Counted from the stretch's first letter, positions 42,877 to 51,372 are shown. The stretch: DNA of 64,000 nt from VXMO01 sp034422835 (GCA_034422835.1 DAOUJJ010000018.1:1-64000); one strand, 5' to 3'. Numbers and translations are program-made. Notes: generated from the letters alone by a model not told the origin.

Positions 42877-43485
42877 ATGCTCGTACTTAGACGACACGAA
42901 GGAAATCTTGCACATCCCATTGAAACCCTTGAAGACTATTTCCAGAAGGCTGGCTCGTCATTAATCCGAGTTGCCTTTGCCCACTCTTACTTTATTCACC
43001 CAGATTCGGTGCGCCAGAGAGTCGTGCAATTCCCTGATCGCGCTCGCCTCAGCAGAAAGCACTACCCAAGAAAAGACAGGGGCAACATAGCCATCTGGGT
43101 AGGAGACGACAAAGAACCAGGGGACGGGCGAGAAGTGAAACTTAGTCAAAACCAGCAAGCTCAGCGAGCTTATGCAAGTTATACAGGACATGCTTTAGTA
43201 AGGAAGTCTGGATATTCTGTTCGCCACATTTGGGGCCACCCATGGAACCCTGACGCTTTTACTGCAGGATGGAATCTCTGTTATATGCCGTTCTGGGCAG
43301 GAATGCTGACAGAAGAACAACATCCTCACGAAGGCCTTGAACGAGCCATACGTCAAGCTGCATGGGATATTTACTTCCGCCAGAATCCCGTCTGCGAGCC
43401 ACCTAGTTTCGTGGAAGATCCGGGTCTTGATTTAGATGCACTCTTGGACGGTCAGCCGATTTTGCTTCTCGGTGAAGGAAAATGA
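42877..43485 (+). CDS. Unrecognised protein, probably acquired
   Basis: 202 residues. I do not recognise the family. The C-terminal half is rich in aromatic residues (SGYSVRHIWGHPWNPDAFTA, then WNLCYMPFWAGMLTEEQHPH), with a WDIYFRQNPVCEPPSFVEDP segment near the end. The N-terminal half has many basic residues (RARLSRKHYPRKDRGNIAIW). No signal peptide or clear membrane helix. Codon choice (CAA, AAA, GTA, TTA) and base composition are more AT-rich than in dnaN 35 nt upstream, which suggests transfer. A restriction- or phage-related origin is possible but not shown. Confidence 0.65.
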   Translation: MLVLRRHEGNLAHPIETLEDYFQKAGSSLIRVAFAHSYFIHPDSVRQRVVQFPDRARLSRKHYPRKDRGNIAIWVGDDKEPGDGREVKLSQNQQAQRAYASYTGHALVRKSGYSVRHIWGHPWNPDAFTAGWNLCYMPFWAGMLTEEQHPHEGLERAIRQAAWDIYFRQNPVCEPPSFVEDPGLDLDALLDGQPILLLGEGK

Positions 43486-43567
43486 CAGCAAACCCAAGAG
43501 GCTGTGACTCACGGTCGGGCGTACGGAAAGACCTCGAACTACTCTCTAGGGAATAACTGCACGCCCG

Positions 43568-44089
43568 CTATAGCGGGAACGGCATCCCCTGCAGGCCCTT
43601 GAGGTACCGTATCTCTCCCAGGTGGTAGAACGTGTGCCCGATGATGAACGTCTGAAGCAGGCGCGCCAGCGTCCGATCCGGCCGCTCCTCGTCCATCACG
43701 CGATCCAGGTCGTCATCCGTCATGCCTTCGAACACTGCGGGGATTTTTGGCCCCACCTCGGTCGCATAATCGCGCAGCAGCTCAAGACTCGGGCGGAAGT
43801 CGCCAACCTGGTCCGCGGTGAACCCCGTGCCCGTCCCTTCTCCGGCCGGCATGACGAACCTTTCGTGGTAGCCCTGCGAAGCCCAGATTGTCGGCTGTGG
43901 CTCTACGGGAATGGTGACGTGTACCGCGTCATCCAGCGTGCGGGTGATGTGCCAGGCGATGAACGCGATAGTCGTCGCGCCGGGAATCGGCGCGTAGTAG
44001 ATGTTCTCCTCCGTCAGCGGCTCCAATTCGCGGAGCAGACTCGTCTGGATCTCGCGCATCTCCCGGGTCAACACCTGTACGCCGTTCAT
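43568..44089 (-). CDS. DinB/YfiT-like four-helix protein
   Basis: 173 residues with the DinB-fold pattern: LLRELEPLTEENIYYAP, AFIAWHITRTLDDAVH with a first His, and LLQTFIIGHTFYHLGEIRYL with the two C-terminal His. The three His form the metal site of the fold. Family members are metal-dependent thiol or mycothiol/bacillithiol transferases or have unknown roles. It is 18 nt downstream of dnaJ on the same strand. Confidence 0.88.
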   Translation of the reverse strand: MNGVQVLTREMREIQTSLLRELEPLTEENIYYAPIPGATTIAFIAWHITRTLDDAVHVTIPVEPQPTIWASQGYHERFVMPAGEGTGTGFTADQVGDFRPSLELLRDYATEVGPKIPAVFEGMTDDDLDRVMDEERPDRTLARLLQTFIIGHTFYHLGEIRYLKGLQGMPFPL

Positions 44090-44107
44090 TTCCCCATCCC
44101 CCGTTGA

Positions 44108-45256
44108 CTAGCGGAACGTATTCTTGATCCAGTCCATGAAGCCAGTGCCCTCACGCTCGCTGTCATCCCCGTTCTCGGGCGCGGCCGGCAGCGTTGCGGC
44201 TAGCTGCTCCAACAGTTGTCGCTGTTCATCCGTGAGGTGATCGGGCACGTGGACGGATGCGACGACAAACAAGTCGCCGCGTGCGCGCTGGTTCTTCGGA
44301 TCGACCACGCCGCGTCCCTTGATCCTGAACGACTGCCCGGATTGGACGCCGGCAGGAACATGGAACGGCTCATCACCCTCCAGCGTCGGGATGGTGATCT
44401 CAGCCCCGAGCGCGGCCTGCGCGATGTTGATGGGCACACGGTGGAACAGGTGCCGCCCCTCCCGCTCAAAAACGGCGCTCGGTGTCACGTCCAACTCGAT
44501 ATACAGGTCTCCGGGCGGCCCGCCGTTCGCGCCGGCCTCTCCCTCACCGCCGAGACGAATCCGGTTGCCCGTGTCCACCCCCGGCGGCACGGTCACGCGC
44601 ACGGAGAGTTCACGCCTGATCCGCCCGGCCCCGTGGCACTCGGAGCACGGGTTTGTAATGACTTTGCCCTCGCCGTGGCAACGAGTACAGGCGCTGATGT
44701 TCACATATTGGCCGAAGATGCTCTGTTGGCTGCGGCGCACCTCTCCAGAGCCGTTGCACGCCGAGCACGCCTCCGGCTGTGTGCCGGGCTCTGCACCGTT
44801 GCCCTTGCACGGCTGGCACATTTCATTGCGGGCAACCTTGATGTCCTTCTCGACGCCCATAACCGCGTCCTCAAACGGCAGCTGCATCCGCATGGCGAGG
44901 TCATCGCCGCGCTGCGGACCGCCGCGCCGCCCCTGGCGCCCGCGCATTCCGCCGAAGAACGCGTCGAAGATGTCGCCAAAGCCGCCGAAGCCGGAGAACG
45001 CGTCTCCGTTGGCGAAACCGTCCGCCCCGTTCAGTCCGGCATGGCCGAATCGATCATAGGCCGAGCGCTTGTTCTCGTCGCGCAGGACCTCGTACGCCTC
45101 GTTGATCTCCTTGAACTTCTGCTCGGCGTCCGCAGAACGATTGCGGTCCGGGTGGTGCTCAAAGGCAAGCCGACGGAACGCTCGCTTCACGTCCTCCGCA
45201 GAGGCGTCGCGAGATAGCCCAAGAACGTCGTAATAGTCTTTCTTATTCGTTGTCAT
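44108..45256 (-). CDS. dnaJ: Chaperone protein DnaJ
   Basis: 382 residues, full-length type A J-protein. The J domain has FEHHPDRNRSADAEQKFKEI with the HPD motif near residue 34. A Gly/Phe-rich segment (ADGFANGDAFSGFGGFGDIF) follows. The zinc-binding region has four CxxCxGxG repeats (CQPCKGNG, CSACNGSG, CTRCHGEG, CSECHGAG). It stimulates DnaK. dnaK and grpE are not in the window; the DinB-like gene follows at 18 nt. Confidence 0.96.
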   Translation of the reverse strand: MTTNKKDYYDVLGLSRDASAEDVKRAFRRLAFEHHPDRNRSADAEQKFKEINEAYEVLRDENKRSAYDRFGHAGLNGADGFANGDAFSGFGGFGDIFDAFFGGMRGRQGRRGGPQRGDDLAMRMQLPFEDAVMGVEKDIKVARNEMCQPCKGNGAEPGTQPEACSACNGSGEVRRSQQSIFGQYVNISACTRCHGEGKVITNPCSECHGAGRIRRELSVRVTVPPGVDTGNRIRLGGEGEAGANGGPPGDLYIELDVTPSAVFEREGRHLFHRVPINIAQAALGAEITIPTLEGDEPFHVPAGVQSGQSFRIKGRGVVDPKNQRARGDLFVVASVHVPDHLTDEQRQLLEQLAATLPAAPENGDDSEREGTGFMDWIKNTFR

Positions 45257-45385
45257 GGCAGTAGAGCCGGAATTGAACCGTGATGCCGCTGCGCTTTCAC
45301 CGTCTGCGCCGCGACGCCCACCAGGTCAGTCACTCCAGTGTATACCACGCATGAATCTGCGGCTTGGCTGGGCGGTCCCGTCCGC

Positions 45386-45628
45386 CTAGAGACTGTTGCG
45401 CCATTCGTCGAACGCCGCCACGTCCTCCGGCGAGGCGTGACGGATCAGTGACATCAGTCGGTTCATCGCCGTCACGAGTTCCTTCGCATACTCGTCCCCG
45501 GAGTCGCCATTCTTGAGCGGCGGCCTCTCCAGCCCAGACCGAAGCGTGTTCACCTTTTCCTGCGCCGCCTTCAACGCACGCAGCTGCGGCGATTCGTCCT
45601 CCGGCCGTTCCTGTTCAGGCATGCTCAT
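45386..45628 (-). CDS. Small conserved-looking hypothetical protein
   Basis: 80 residues from ATG 45628 (MSMPEQERPEDESPQLRALK); ATG 45622 is the alternative. It is acidic and helical: LRALKAAQEKVNTLRSGLER, then YAKELVTAMNRLMSLIRHAS and a terminal PEDVAAFDEWRNSL. It lies 22 nt downstream of the MBL-fold gene on the same strand. I do not recognise a family. Confidence 0.6.
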   Translation of the reverse strand: MSMPEQERPEDESPQLRALKAAQEKVNTLRSGLERPPLKNGDSGDEYAKELVTAMNRLMSLIRHASPEDVAAFDEWRNSL

Positions 45629-45650
45629 TGCCAAACCGTCCCACCGACGC

Positions 45651-46316
45651 CTAATCCTTCTGGAACTGCGAAAAATCGATACGGGAGCCTTCCCCGACGA
45701 ACGGGTTGTAGCGCCGCTCATTGAGGATCGTCGAGATATCGTTGTGCCCGGGCAGCACGACCGTTTCATCCGGCAGGTCGAACAGCCGCGTCTTGATGGA
45801 TGTGAGGATGTCCGGCATCGATCCGCCGGGGAACTCCGTCCGCCCGATGGACATCTGGAACAGCGTATCCCCCGTCAGCACCGCGTCCTCGTAGACGAAG
45901 CAACTGCTCCCCGGTGTATGTCCCGGCGTATGCAGCACGCGAATCGCCGTCATGCCCAGCGTCAACTCCTGCTCGTGTTCCAGGTATGCGTCCGCCATGG
46001 GAGAGGGCATCTCCGGCTTGCCCAGCCACCCGTCGCCCTTTGCCAGTTCCTCCAGCATCGCCTCATCCGGCTCGCCGATCATCAGGTCCGCGTCGGACCC
46101 GTCCATCGCCAGGCCGTTGTCAAAGGTGTGGTCGGAATGCCCGTGGGTATTCAGCACATATTTCGGCAGCAGCGCATGCGACTTCATCCACACCAGCACC
46201 GGCCCCGACCCCTTGGACGGGTCGACAATCGCCGCCTCTTTCGACGCCTCGTCGAACACGACATACGTGTTATTCCCCATCGGCCCCACGGCAAATCGCT
46301 GAATCGGCATACCCAC
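45651..46316 (-). CDS. Metallo-beta-lactamase fold hydrolase (glyoxalase II-like)
   Basis: 221 residues. The metal-binding motif is LNTHGHSDHTFDN (HxHxDH), with later ligands in HTPGHTPGSSCF (His), VLTGDTLF (Asp) and VLPGHNDIS (His). This matches YcbL/glyoxalase II-type hydrolases, which act on thioesters such as S-lactoylglutathione. The N-terminal segment (FAVGPMGNNTYVVFDEAS) is typical. The substrate is not determined. Confidence 0.9.
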   Translation of the reverse strand: MGMPIQRFAVGPMGNNTYVVFDEASKEAAIVDPSKGSGPVLVWMKSHALLPKYVLNTHGHSDHTFDNGLAMDGSDADLMIGEPDEAMLEELAKGDGWLGKPEMPSPMADAYLEHEQELTLGMTAIRVLHTPGHTPGSSCFVYEDAVLTGDTLFQMSIGRTEFPGGSMPDILTSIKTRLFDLPDETVVLPGHNDISTILNERRYNPFVGEGSRIDFSQFQKD

Positions 46317-46379
46317 ACCCCACTAATGGCTTAGTGAAATTGTATCGCGCCCACGCCAGATTGCCCGTCCCACACCTCG

Positions 46380-46474
46380 TCATTCCGGCGAAAGCGGGAA
46401 GCTGAATCTCATTGACCCAACCAACGATGTAACGCTCCCCTCCCTGTCATTCCGAGCGCAGCCGAGGAATCCAG
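46380..46474. repeat. Family C and family B repeats
   Basis: CATTCCGGCGAAAGCGGGAA (family C, reverse orientation) near 46380-46399 and CATTCCGAGCGCAGCCGAGG (family B) near 46448-46467, in the 212-bp gap between the MBL hydrolase and a hypothetical gene. Nothing else is recognised in this gap. Confidence 0.8.
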
Positions 46475-46528
46475 AGAAGTGGTTGCTAATGCTCACACGG
46501 CAGTTTCGCCGATACGCTCCATAGCGAT

Positions 46529-47077
46529 TCACGAGATAATGTAGATAGATCTGTCCCGAACCGTCAGGGGCACGACTATGTCCTTGCTGGGGTACCCATT
46601 GGTGAGTACACGTGGAGGGTCATTGCTGAAGGAATTAAGATAGTCTGCTACCCGCACCGAGGGCCCGTCCCATTCGGAGTATGAGAAATCCACCAGAATA
46701 ATGTAGTCGCCGTCCCGATCGATGTCTTTATAGTAGAACTCTATCGAAAATGGTACGGGAGACGTTCTATCGGTTCCGGTTACTGCACCCTCTGCTATTG
46801 TGCGGTATCTCCTTAAGTGGCTGTAGAGGGTTTCGTCACTATAGAGAGGTTTTCCGGTGAGATCGACCAACCCGATGTACCCTTTCAAGGGCAGTTCTTC
46901 GAGACAAGAATCGCTTGCAGCGATGAACACGTAATTCTCATCGCAATCAAATACCAGGGTCCCCGTAATTTCCCTTGCGATGCGCCCTTCAATGAAGTAA
47001 GCCGCCATCAGCAACGAGGCAACCACACTGGCAACTGCTAGCCAGACTCTCCAGCGGCTCAAAATTCCAGCAACCAT
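46529..47077 (-). CDS. Membrane-anchored hypothetical protein
   Basis: 182 residues. A single N-terminal membrane anchor (WRVWLAVASVVASLLMAAYF) is followed by an exported domain predicted to be beta-rich (GYIGLVDLTGKPLYSDETLY, PFSIEFYYKDIDRDGDYIIL). There are two Cys in the mature part (FDCDENY, DSCLEEL) that could form a disulphide. I do not recognise a family. The codons are somewhat more AT-rich than in the neighbours. Confidence 0.6.
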   Translation of the reverse strand: MVAGILSRWRVWLAVASVVASLLMAAYFIEGRIAREITGTLVFDCDENYVFIAASDSCLEELPLKGYIGLVDLTGKPLYSDETLYSHLRRYRTIAEGAVTGTDRTSPVPFSIEFYYKDIDRDGDYIILVDFSYSEWDGPSVRVADYLNSFSNDPPRVLTNGYPSKDIVVPLTVRDRSIYIIS

Positions 47078-47185
47078 CCCGCCATCACCGTCAGCCGACT
47101 GCGCAGCCGCTCCTAATAACTTGCCCGACCCAATGATTGAACCATTATTACCAAAAGTTCGGTTTTGGCAATCTTCGTCAACGGC

Positions 47186-47485
47186 TCACCCCACCCCCAC
47201 TATCTCCACCACGTGCGGCATGATCTCTGCGTCCGGGCGGGAGGTGTAGACGTACTCAGCGACGTTGTCCAGCGTCCGACGGCAGCCGGCCTCTGACAGG
47301 CCCACGCATGACACGCCCAACAGCGCCATGCGCGGTGAATCGTGCTCGGCAACTTCTGAGATGGAGACGTTGTAGCGGCGCTTCACGCGCTCGATGACGC
47401 TCTTGACCACCTGCCGCTTGTCTTTGAGCGAACTCGCCTCAGGCAGCCGCAACTCAAGAACCGTGTAACCAACGACGATGGCCAT
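47186..47485 (-). CDS. DUF503/YlxP-like protein
   Basis: 99 residues from ATG 47485 (MAIVVGYTVLELRLPEASSL). The family pattern is clear: LKDKRQVVKSVIERVKRRYN, then VSISEVAEHDSPRMALLGVS and a C-terminal helix. YlxP proteins are small ribosome-associated factors often next to rbfA or infB. Here the gene follows gyrB, separated by repeats. The open frame extends upstream into repeat DNA (family A/B), which is not likely to be coding. Confidence 0.9.
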   Translation of the reverse strand: MAIVVGYTVLELRLPEASSLKDKRQVVKSVIERVKRRYNVSISEVAEHDSPRMALLGVSCVGLSEAGCRRTLDNVAEYVYTSRPDAEIMPHVVEIVGVG

Positions 47486-47496
47486 GGGCTGCTCTC

Positions 47497-47566
47497 TGTC
47501 ATTCTGAGCCTGTCGAAGAGTCCAACACACCCCGCTCACCCTTCGACAGGCTCAGGGCGAACGGCG
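47497..47566. repeat. Family B/A repeats between gyrB and DUF503 gene
   Basis: A short family B/A hybrid (TCATTCTGAGCCTGTCGAAG) near 47500-47519 and a full family A unit (CCCTTCGACAGGCTCAGGG) near 47539-47557 lie immediately after the gyrB stop. Confidence 0.82.
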
Positions 47567-47568
47567 CG

Positions 47569-50217
47569 CTAGACGTCCAGGTTCTGGACCTCCTGCGCAT
47601 GCGTCCGGATGAAGTTGGCGCGTGGGCGAACCTCCTCGCCCATGAGCATCTCGAACAACTCCGCCGCCTGCTGCGCGTCCTCGATCTCGACCTTGAACAG
47701 CGTCCGCGTCTCCGGGTCCAGCGTCGTCTCCCACAACTGCGTGGGGTTCATCTCGCCGAGGCCCTTGTACCGCTGGATGCCGACGCCGCGCGTTGACACG
47801 TCCTCAACGATCTCCGCAAGGTCGATCATGGAGTTCAGGCGTCCCACGGCGCGCTCCCGCTTGTAAACCGTGCCAACCTTGGGCAGGTGATCGCTGAGCG
47901 CCGTGGCCAGCTCCGTCATGCGCTGCGCCGCGTCCTCGCTGAAGAAGTCGTGGTCGAGCCGCAGCGTGCGGCCGCTCTCCGTGTCCTGGACCAGGATGTA
48001 CGTCTCGTTCTTGGCCGGGATCGCGGTGTCCGCGTCATCATCATCCGTCGATGTCTCGTCCTGCCCCTCGGCAGGCTCATCGGCGAGATCGAGCAGCGAC
48101 GGCTGCCGAACGTCCGGGATCGCAGTGGGCGCCGTGGGTGAGGGCGGGGGAGCGATGGGTGTGTCGTCGTACTGGAACTCCAGGATGCGCACGTTGCCCA
48201 AATCCTGCAGCGCCTTCATCAGTTCCTGCAGTGTTTCCTCGGTGGAGAGATCGCGCTCGCCCGTCCGCACGGTCAGGGCAGTGGCGGTCAGGAGCGGCCA
48301 CGGATAACCGGTCGCCTGCAGGTCGGACATCGCCCGTCCGAGACGCTGCACGGACGGCAGCACGTCGCGCACCTGCGGCTCCGTGTAGACGATTTCCGCG
48401 TCCTGCTCCGAGCTCTCGCGGATCGTCATGTCCTTGAGGGCCTGGTTGGTCAGCGTGTCGTCCTTCTCCCGGTCCGAATAGAGCCAGTGGATGTCATTGC
48501 GGCCGATCTGCACGCGGTACAGCGGCGGCTGCGCGATGTAGATATTGCCGGCGCGGAGCAACGGCTGGAAATGCCGGTAGAACAGCGTCAGCAGCAGCGT
48601 GCGGATATGCGCGCCGTCCACGTCCGCGTCCGTCATGATGATGACCTTCTTGTACCGCAGCTTGGAGAGGTCCAGCCCCTCGTTCTCGTCGATCTCCGCC
48701 TCATCCTCGGATGCGCCGTTGCCGTTGGCGTGGCCGTTCAGCCCGCCGAACCCGACGCCGAGCGCGGAGGCGATGGCCTTGATCTCCTCGTGCCCGTAGA
48801 CCTTGTCGAGCCGCGCCTTCTGCACGTTCAGGATCTTGCCGCGCAGGGGCAGGATGGCCTGGAAGCGCCGATCACGCCCACCCTTGGCGGAGCCGCCGGC
48901 AGAGTCGCCCTCAACGAGGAAGATCTCGCAGTTGTCCGGGTTCTTGTCGGAGCAGTCGGCCAGCTTGCCGGGCAATGTGGTGGATTCCAGCAGGCCCTTG
49001 CGCTGCACGCTCTCCTTGGCCTTGCGCGCGGCCTCCCGCGCGACGGCGGTATTCCTGCACTTCTCCAGGATGCGCCGCGCGTCCTGCGGGTGCTCCTCCA
49101 GGTACGAGGACAGGCCCTCGGCCAGCGTGCTCTCAACCTGGTTCTTGACCTCCGCGTTGCCCAGCTTGCCCTTTGTCTGTCCCTCGAACTGCGGCTCTGC
49201 CAGCTTGACGCTGATCACGGCGGCGATGCCCTCGCGCACGTCCTCGCCCTGAAGGTTGCTGTCGCCGTCCTTCAGCAGCTTGAACTTGCGCCCGTAGTCA
49301 TTCATCGCCCGCGTCAGCGCGGCGCGGAAGCCGGTCAAGTGCGTTCCGCCGTCCACCGTGTGGATGCAGTTCGCGAACCCAAAGACGTTCTCCTGGAAGC
49401 CGTCGTTGTATTGGAGCGCAACCTCGACGCGCGTACCGTCCACCTCGCGTTCCACGTAGATGGGCTGCTGATGGAGAGGAGTGCGCGCCGCGTTCATATG
49501 CCGCACCAGCGAGCGGATGCCGCCCTCGAAATAGAACGTCGTCTCGTTCTCCGTCCGCTCATCGATGAAACGGATCTCCAGCCCCGGGTTCAGGTACGCC
49601 ATCTCGCGGAACCGCGCCGCAAGCGTGGGGAACTCAAAGGACGTGTCCTGCATGAAGATATTGGGGTCCGGCGTGAACCAGACCGTGGTGCCGGTATCGT
49701 CCGCCGGGCCGATGGCCTCAACGGGCGCGAGCGCCTTGCCGCGCGAGTATTCCTGCATGTGGATTTGCCCGTTGCGCCGCACCTCAGCCCGCAGGCTTTC
49801 CGAGAGCGCGTTCACAACCGACGCGCCGACGCCGTGCAGCCCGCCGGAGACCTTGTACCCGCCGCCGCCGAACTTGCCGCCCGCGTGCAGGGTTGTCATC
49901 ACCGTTTCGAGGCCCGTCAGGCCCGTCTGCGGATGCTTGTCGATGGGCACGCCGCGCCCGTCGTCGTCGATGCGGGCCGAGCCGTCCGCCAGGATGGTGA
50001 CGACGATCCGGTTGCAATGGCCCGCCATCGCCTCGTCGACGGCGTTGTCGACAATCTCATAGATCAGGTGGTGGAGGCCGCGCTCGTCCGTGGAGCCGAT
50101 GTACATGCCGGGGCGGCGGCGCACCGCCTCAAGCCCCTCAAGGACCTCGATATTGCGTGACGTGTACTCGGACGTGTCAGTCGCGGCTGCATCGCGCCGT
50201 TCCGACCGTTCTACCAT
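47569..50217 (-). CDS. gyrB: DNA gyrase subunit B
   Basis: 882 residues from ATG 50217 (MVERSERRDAAATDTSEYTS). The ATPase domain has EIVDNAVDEAMAGHC, the ATP lid HGVGASVVNALS, and QTKGKLGN. The Toprim domain has EGDSAGGSAKGGRDRRFQAI and MTDADVDGAHIRTLLL. The C-terminus RYKGLGEMNPTQLWETTLDP is standard. Two insertions are unusual: about 22 residues in Toprim (GLNGHANGNGASEDEAEIDE) and a long Pro/Thr and acidic linker before the last domain (APPPSPTAPTAIPDVR, then TSTDDDDADTAI). It could be ParE, but a single type II B subunit is more likely GyrB. gyrA is not in the window. Confidence 0.92.
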   Translation of the reverse strand: MVERSERRDAAATDTSEYTSRNIEVLEGLEAVRRRPGMYIGSTDERGLHHLIYEIVDNAVDEAMAGHCNRIVVTILADGSARIDDDGRGVPIDKHPQTGLTGLETVMTTLHAGGKFGGGGYKVSGGLHGVGASVVNALSESLRAEVRRNGQIHMQEYSRGKALAPVEAIGPADDTGTTVWFTPDPNIFMQDTSFEFPTLAARFREMAYLNPGLEIRFIDERTENETTFYFEGGIRSLVRHMNAARTPLHQQPIYVEREVDGTRVEVALQYNDGFQENVFGFANCIHTVDGGTHLTGFRAALTRAMNDYGRKFKLLKDGDSNLQGEDVREGIAAVISVKLAEPQFEGQTKGKLGNAEVKNQVESTLAEGLSSYLEEHPQDARRILEKCRNTAVAREAARKAKESVQRKGLLESTTLPGKLADCSDKNPDNCEIFLVEGDSAGGSAKGGRDRRFQAILPLRGKILNVQKARLDKVYGHEEIKAIASALGVGFGGLNGHANGNGASEDEAEIDENEGLDLSKLRYKKVIIMTDADVDGAHIRTLLLTLFYRHFQPLLRAGNIYIAQPPLYRVQIGRNDIHWLYSDREKDDTLTNQALKDMTIRESSEQDAEIVYTEPQVRDVLPSVQRLGRAMSDLQATGYPWPLLTATALTVRTGERDLSTEETLQELMKALQDLGNVRILEFQYDDTPIAPPPSPTAPTAIPDVRQPSLLDLADEPAEGQDETSTDDDDADTAIPAKNETYILVQDTESGRTLRLDHDFFSEDAAQRMTELATALSDHLPKVGTVYKRERAVGRLNSMIDLAEIVEDVSTRGVGIQRYKGLGEMNPTQLWETTLDPETRTLFKVEIEDAQQAAELFEMLMGEEVRPRANFIRTHAQEVQNLDV

Positions 50218-50565
50218 CTGGTTCACCCCTTCAGTGAGCGGCAATCACGCGAGCCGGCGGTGGCTCCGGATTCGCTATATGTACGCCACCTATATGCGCC
50301 TCGTGAACTGCCGTGTTTGGCGCCTGCTTTTCCCCGCTTCCTGAGCACCGGATTCCACTCTCCCCCAGGGCCGATTCAGATACGACCCCAAGGTACTCGC
50401 GAATACGGCCATTACCTGTATCTATTCTACCAGAAATCCAAAAATGGCGATGCCACGCCTGAACCGTCAGGAATCGCGTCCCCACGCCATTCACAGACGT
50501 GCTCTTAACGCTTCGCGTGAGATGTTTGGCGGGTTGCGGGTTTTGGTTGATGTGCCAGCCCTCCC

Positions 50566-50592
50566 CCGTTCACCCTGAGCCCGTCGAAGGGC
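50566..50592. repeat. Family A repeat forming an antitoxin C-terminus
   Basis: CACCCTGAGCCCGTCGAAGG at about 50571-50590. It overlaps the 3' end of the antitoxin gene, supplying the codons for GPSTGSG and the stop codon. Confidence 0.85.
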
Positions 50593-50899
50593 CTGCCTCC
50601 ACGGGACTCTCCATCGGCTCAAGGCGTAGCCTCAAGCCTAGGGCGCGGGTGACCTTAAGCAACGTTGTCAGGGTCGGGTTGCCGTCCTCAGACAGCGCCT
50701 CATAGAGGTTGCCCCGGTTTAGCCCGGTGGCGCGAGCGAGGGCGCTCATGTTCTTTGTTTGCGCAACGTGTCTCAGGGCAGCTCGAATCACAATCCCGTC
50801 TCCAAGATCCTCATCCACAGCCGCCCGGAGAAGGTCTTGCGCGTCGTCCTCAGTTCGTACGTAATCCGCCGCGTCGAATTTCCGATACTCCTCAGGCAT
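50570..50899 (-). CDS. HigA-like addiction module antidote protein
   Basis: 109 residues from ATG 50899 (MPEEYRKFDAADYVRTED), which overlaps the end of the broken toxin gene. It has the COG3636-type antidote pattern: helix-turn-helix HVAQTKNMSALARATGLNRG, then LYEALSEDGNPTLTTLLKVT and RALGLRLRLEP. It should neutralise a RelE/HigB-type toxin and repress the operon. The last seven residues (GPSTGSG) and the stop codon come from a family A dispersed repeat, so the natural C-terminus was replaced. The cognate toxin is a pseudogene. Confidence 0.85.
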   Translation of the reverse strand: MPEEYRKFDAADYVRTEDDAQDLLRAAVDEDLGDGIVIRAALRHVAQTKNMSALARATGLNRGNLYEALSEDGNPTLTTLLKVTRALGLRLRLEPMESPVEAGPSTGSG

Positions 50900-51016
50900 C
50901 AGTCCCTCCATTCCATCGCCATCCTCTTGGCTCGCTCAATAGCTGCCAGTAGCCCGGCGATCTCGCAACCCGTGCAACCATCGATCGAACGTCGCGCTGC
51001 GGATGATCGTGAACAT
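50899..51016 (-). pseudogene. RelE/HigB-like toxin remnant, frameshifted
   Basis: From ATG 51016 the frame reads MFTIIRSATFDRWLHGLRDR, then RATGSY and a stop near 50936. This is the start of the HigB/RelE-type toxin that normally accompanies COG3636 antidotes. In the next frame the helix typical of the family continues (LLAAIERAKRMAMEWRD) and stops exactly at the antitoxin ATG. The rest of the toxin, including its catalytic C-terminal strands, is gone. A frameshift plus internal deletion explains this. Confidence 0.65.
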
Positions 51017-51022
51017 GACAAC

Positions 51023-51044
51023 ATTGTACGATATATCGTACAAT
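51023..51044 (-). promoter_or_regulatory. Palindromic operator of the toxin-antitoxin locus
   Basis: A perfect 22-bp palindrome (arms ATTGTACGATA and TATCGTACAAT) ends 7 nt upstream of the toxin ATG. The position and symmetry fit an autorepressor site bound by the HigA-like antidote. It is perfectly kept although the toxin is broken. Confidence 0.75.
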
Positions 51045-51102
51045 CAGAGAAGCGGTTGTATGACCGGTGAAGAGCCCCTTCCACATTTCCCGCGCCCTTG
51101 AA

Positions 51103-51320
51103 TGTCATTCTGAGCGGAGCGCAGCGGAGTCGAAGAATCTAAAGACGTATCTGATCGGGCAGGCGAGATTTTGGATTCCTCGGCTGCGCTCGGAATGACA
51201 GGGGGCGATCAGGATGGCGTGGGAGGGCGGCGCCATGCGCCGCACTGGATTCCCGCTTTCGCGGGAATGACGAGTGGGGTGTGCGGGAATGACGCCCTTC
51301 GACAGGCTCAGGGTGAGCGG
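51103..51320. repeat. Repeat-filled intergenic region (families B, C, A)
   Basis: The 330-bp gap between the toxin-antitoxin locus and rplY holds almost only repeats. Family B occurs in opposite orientations near 51104-51143 and 51173-51199, family C at 51245-51270 (GGATTCCCGCTTTCGCGGGA) and family A at 51295-51320 (CCCTTCGACAGGCTCAGGG). A fragment of A (GGCTCAGGGTGAGCGG) follows. No gene is seen. Confidence 0.85.
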
Positions 51321-51372
51321 TTTGTGTGCGGCTCAGGGTGAGCGGGGGGGGGGAGCGGTTGCGCGCAGCGGT

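Noticed and set aside
45256..45340. Possible tRNA on the minus strand (GGTTCAATTCCGG-like T-arm upstream of dnaJ)
   Set aside because: The T-stem has only three pairs, and no acceptor, D or anticodon arms can be formed around it.
47486..47539. N-terminal extension of the DUF503 protein (CWTLRQAQNDREQP)
   Set aside because: These residues are translated family A/B repeat DNA; the family start is at 47485.
48487..50160. Long open frame of 557 codons opposite gyrB
   Set aside because: It is antisense to the full catalytic core of GyrB; high GC makes long antisense frames, and the peptide shows no family pattern.
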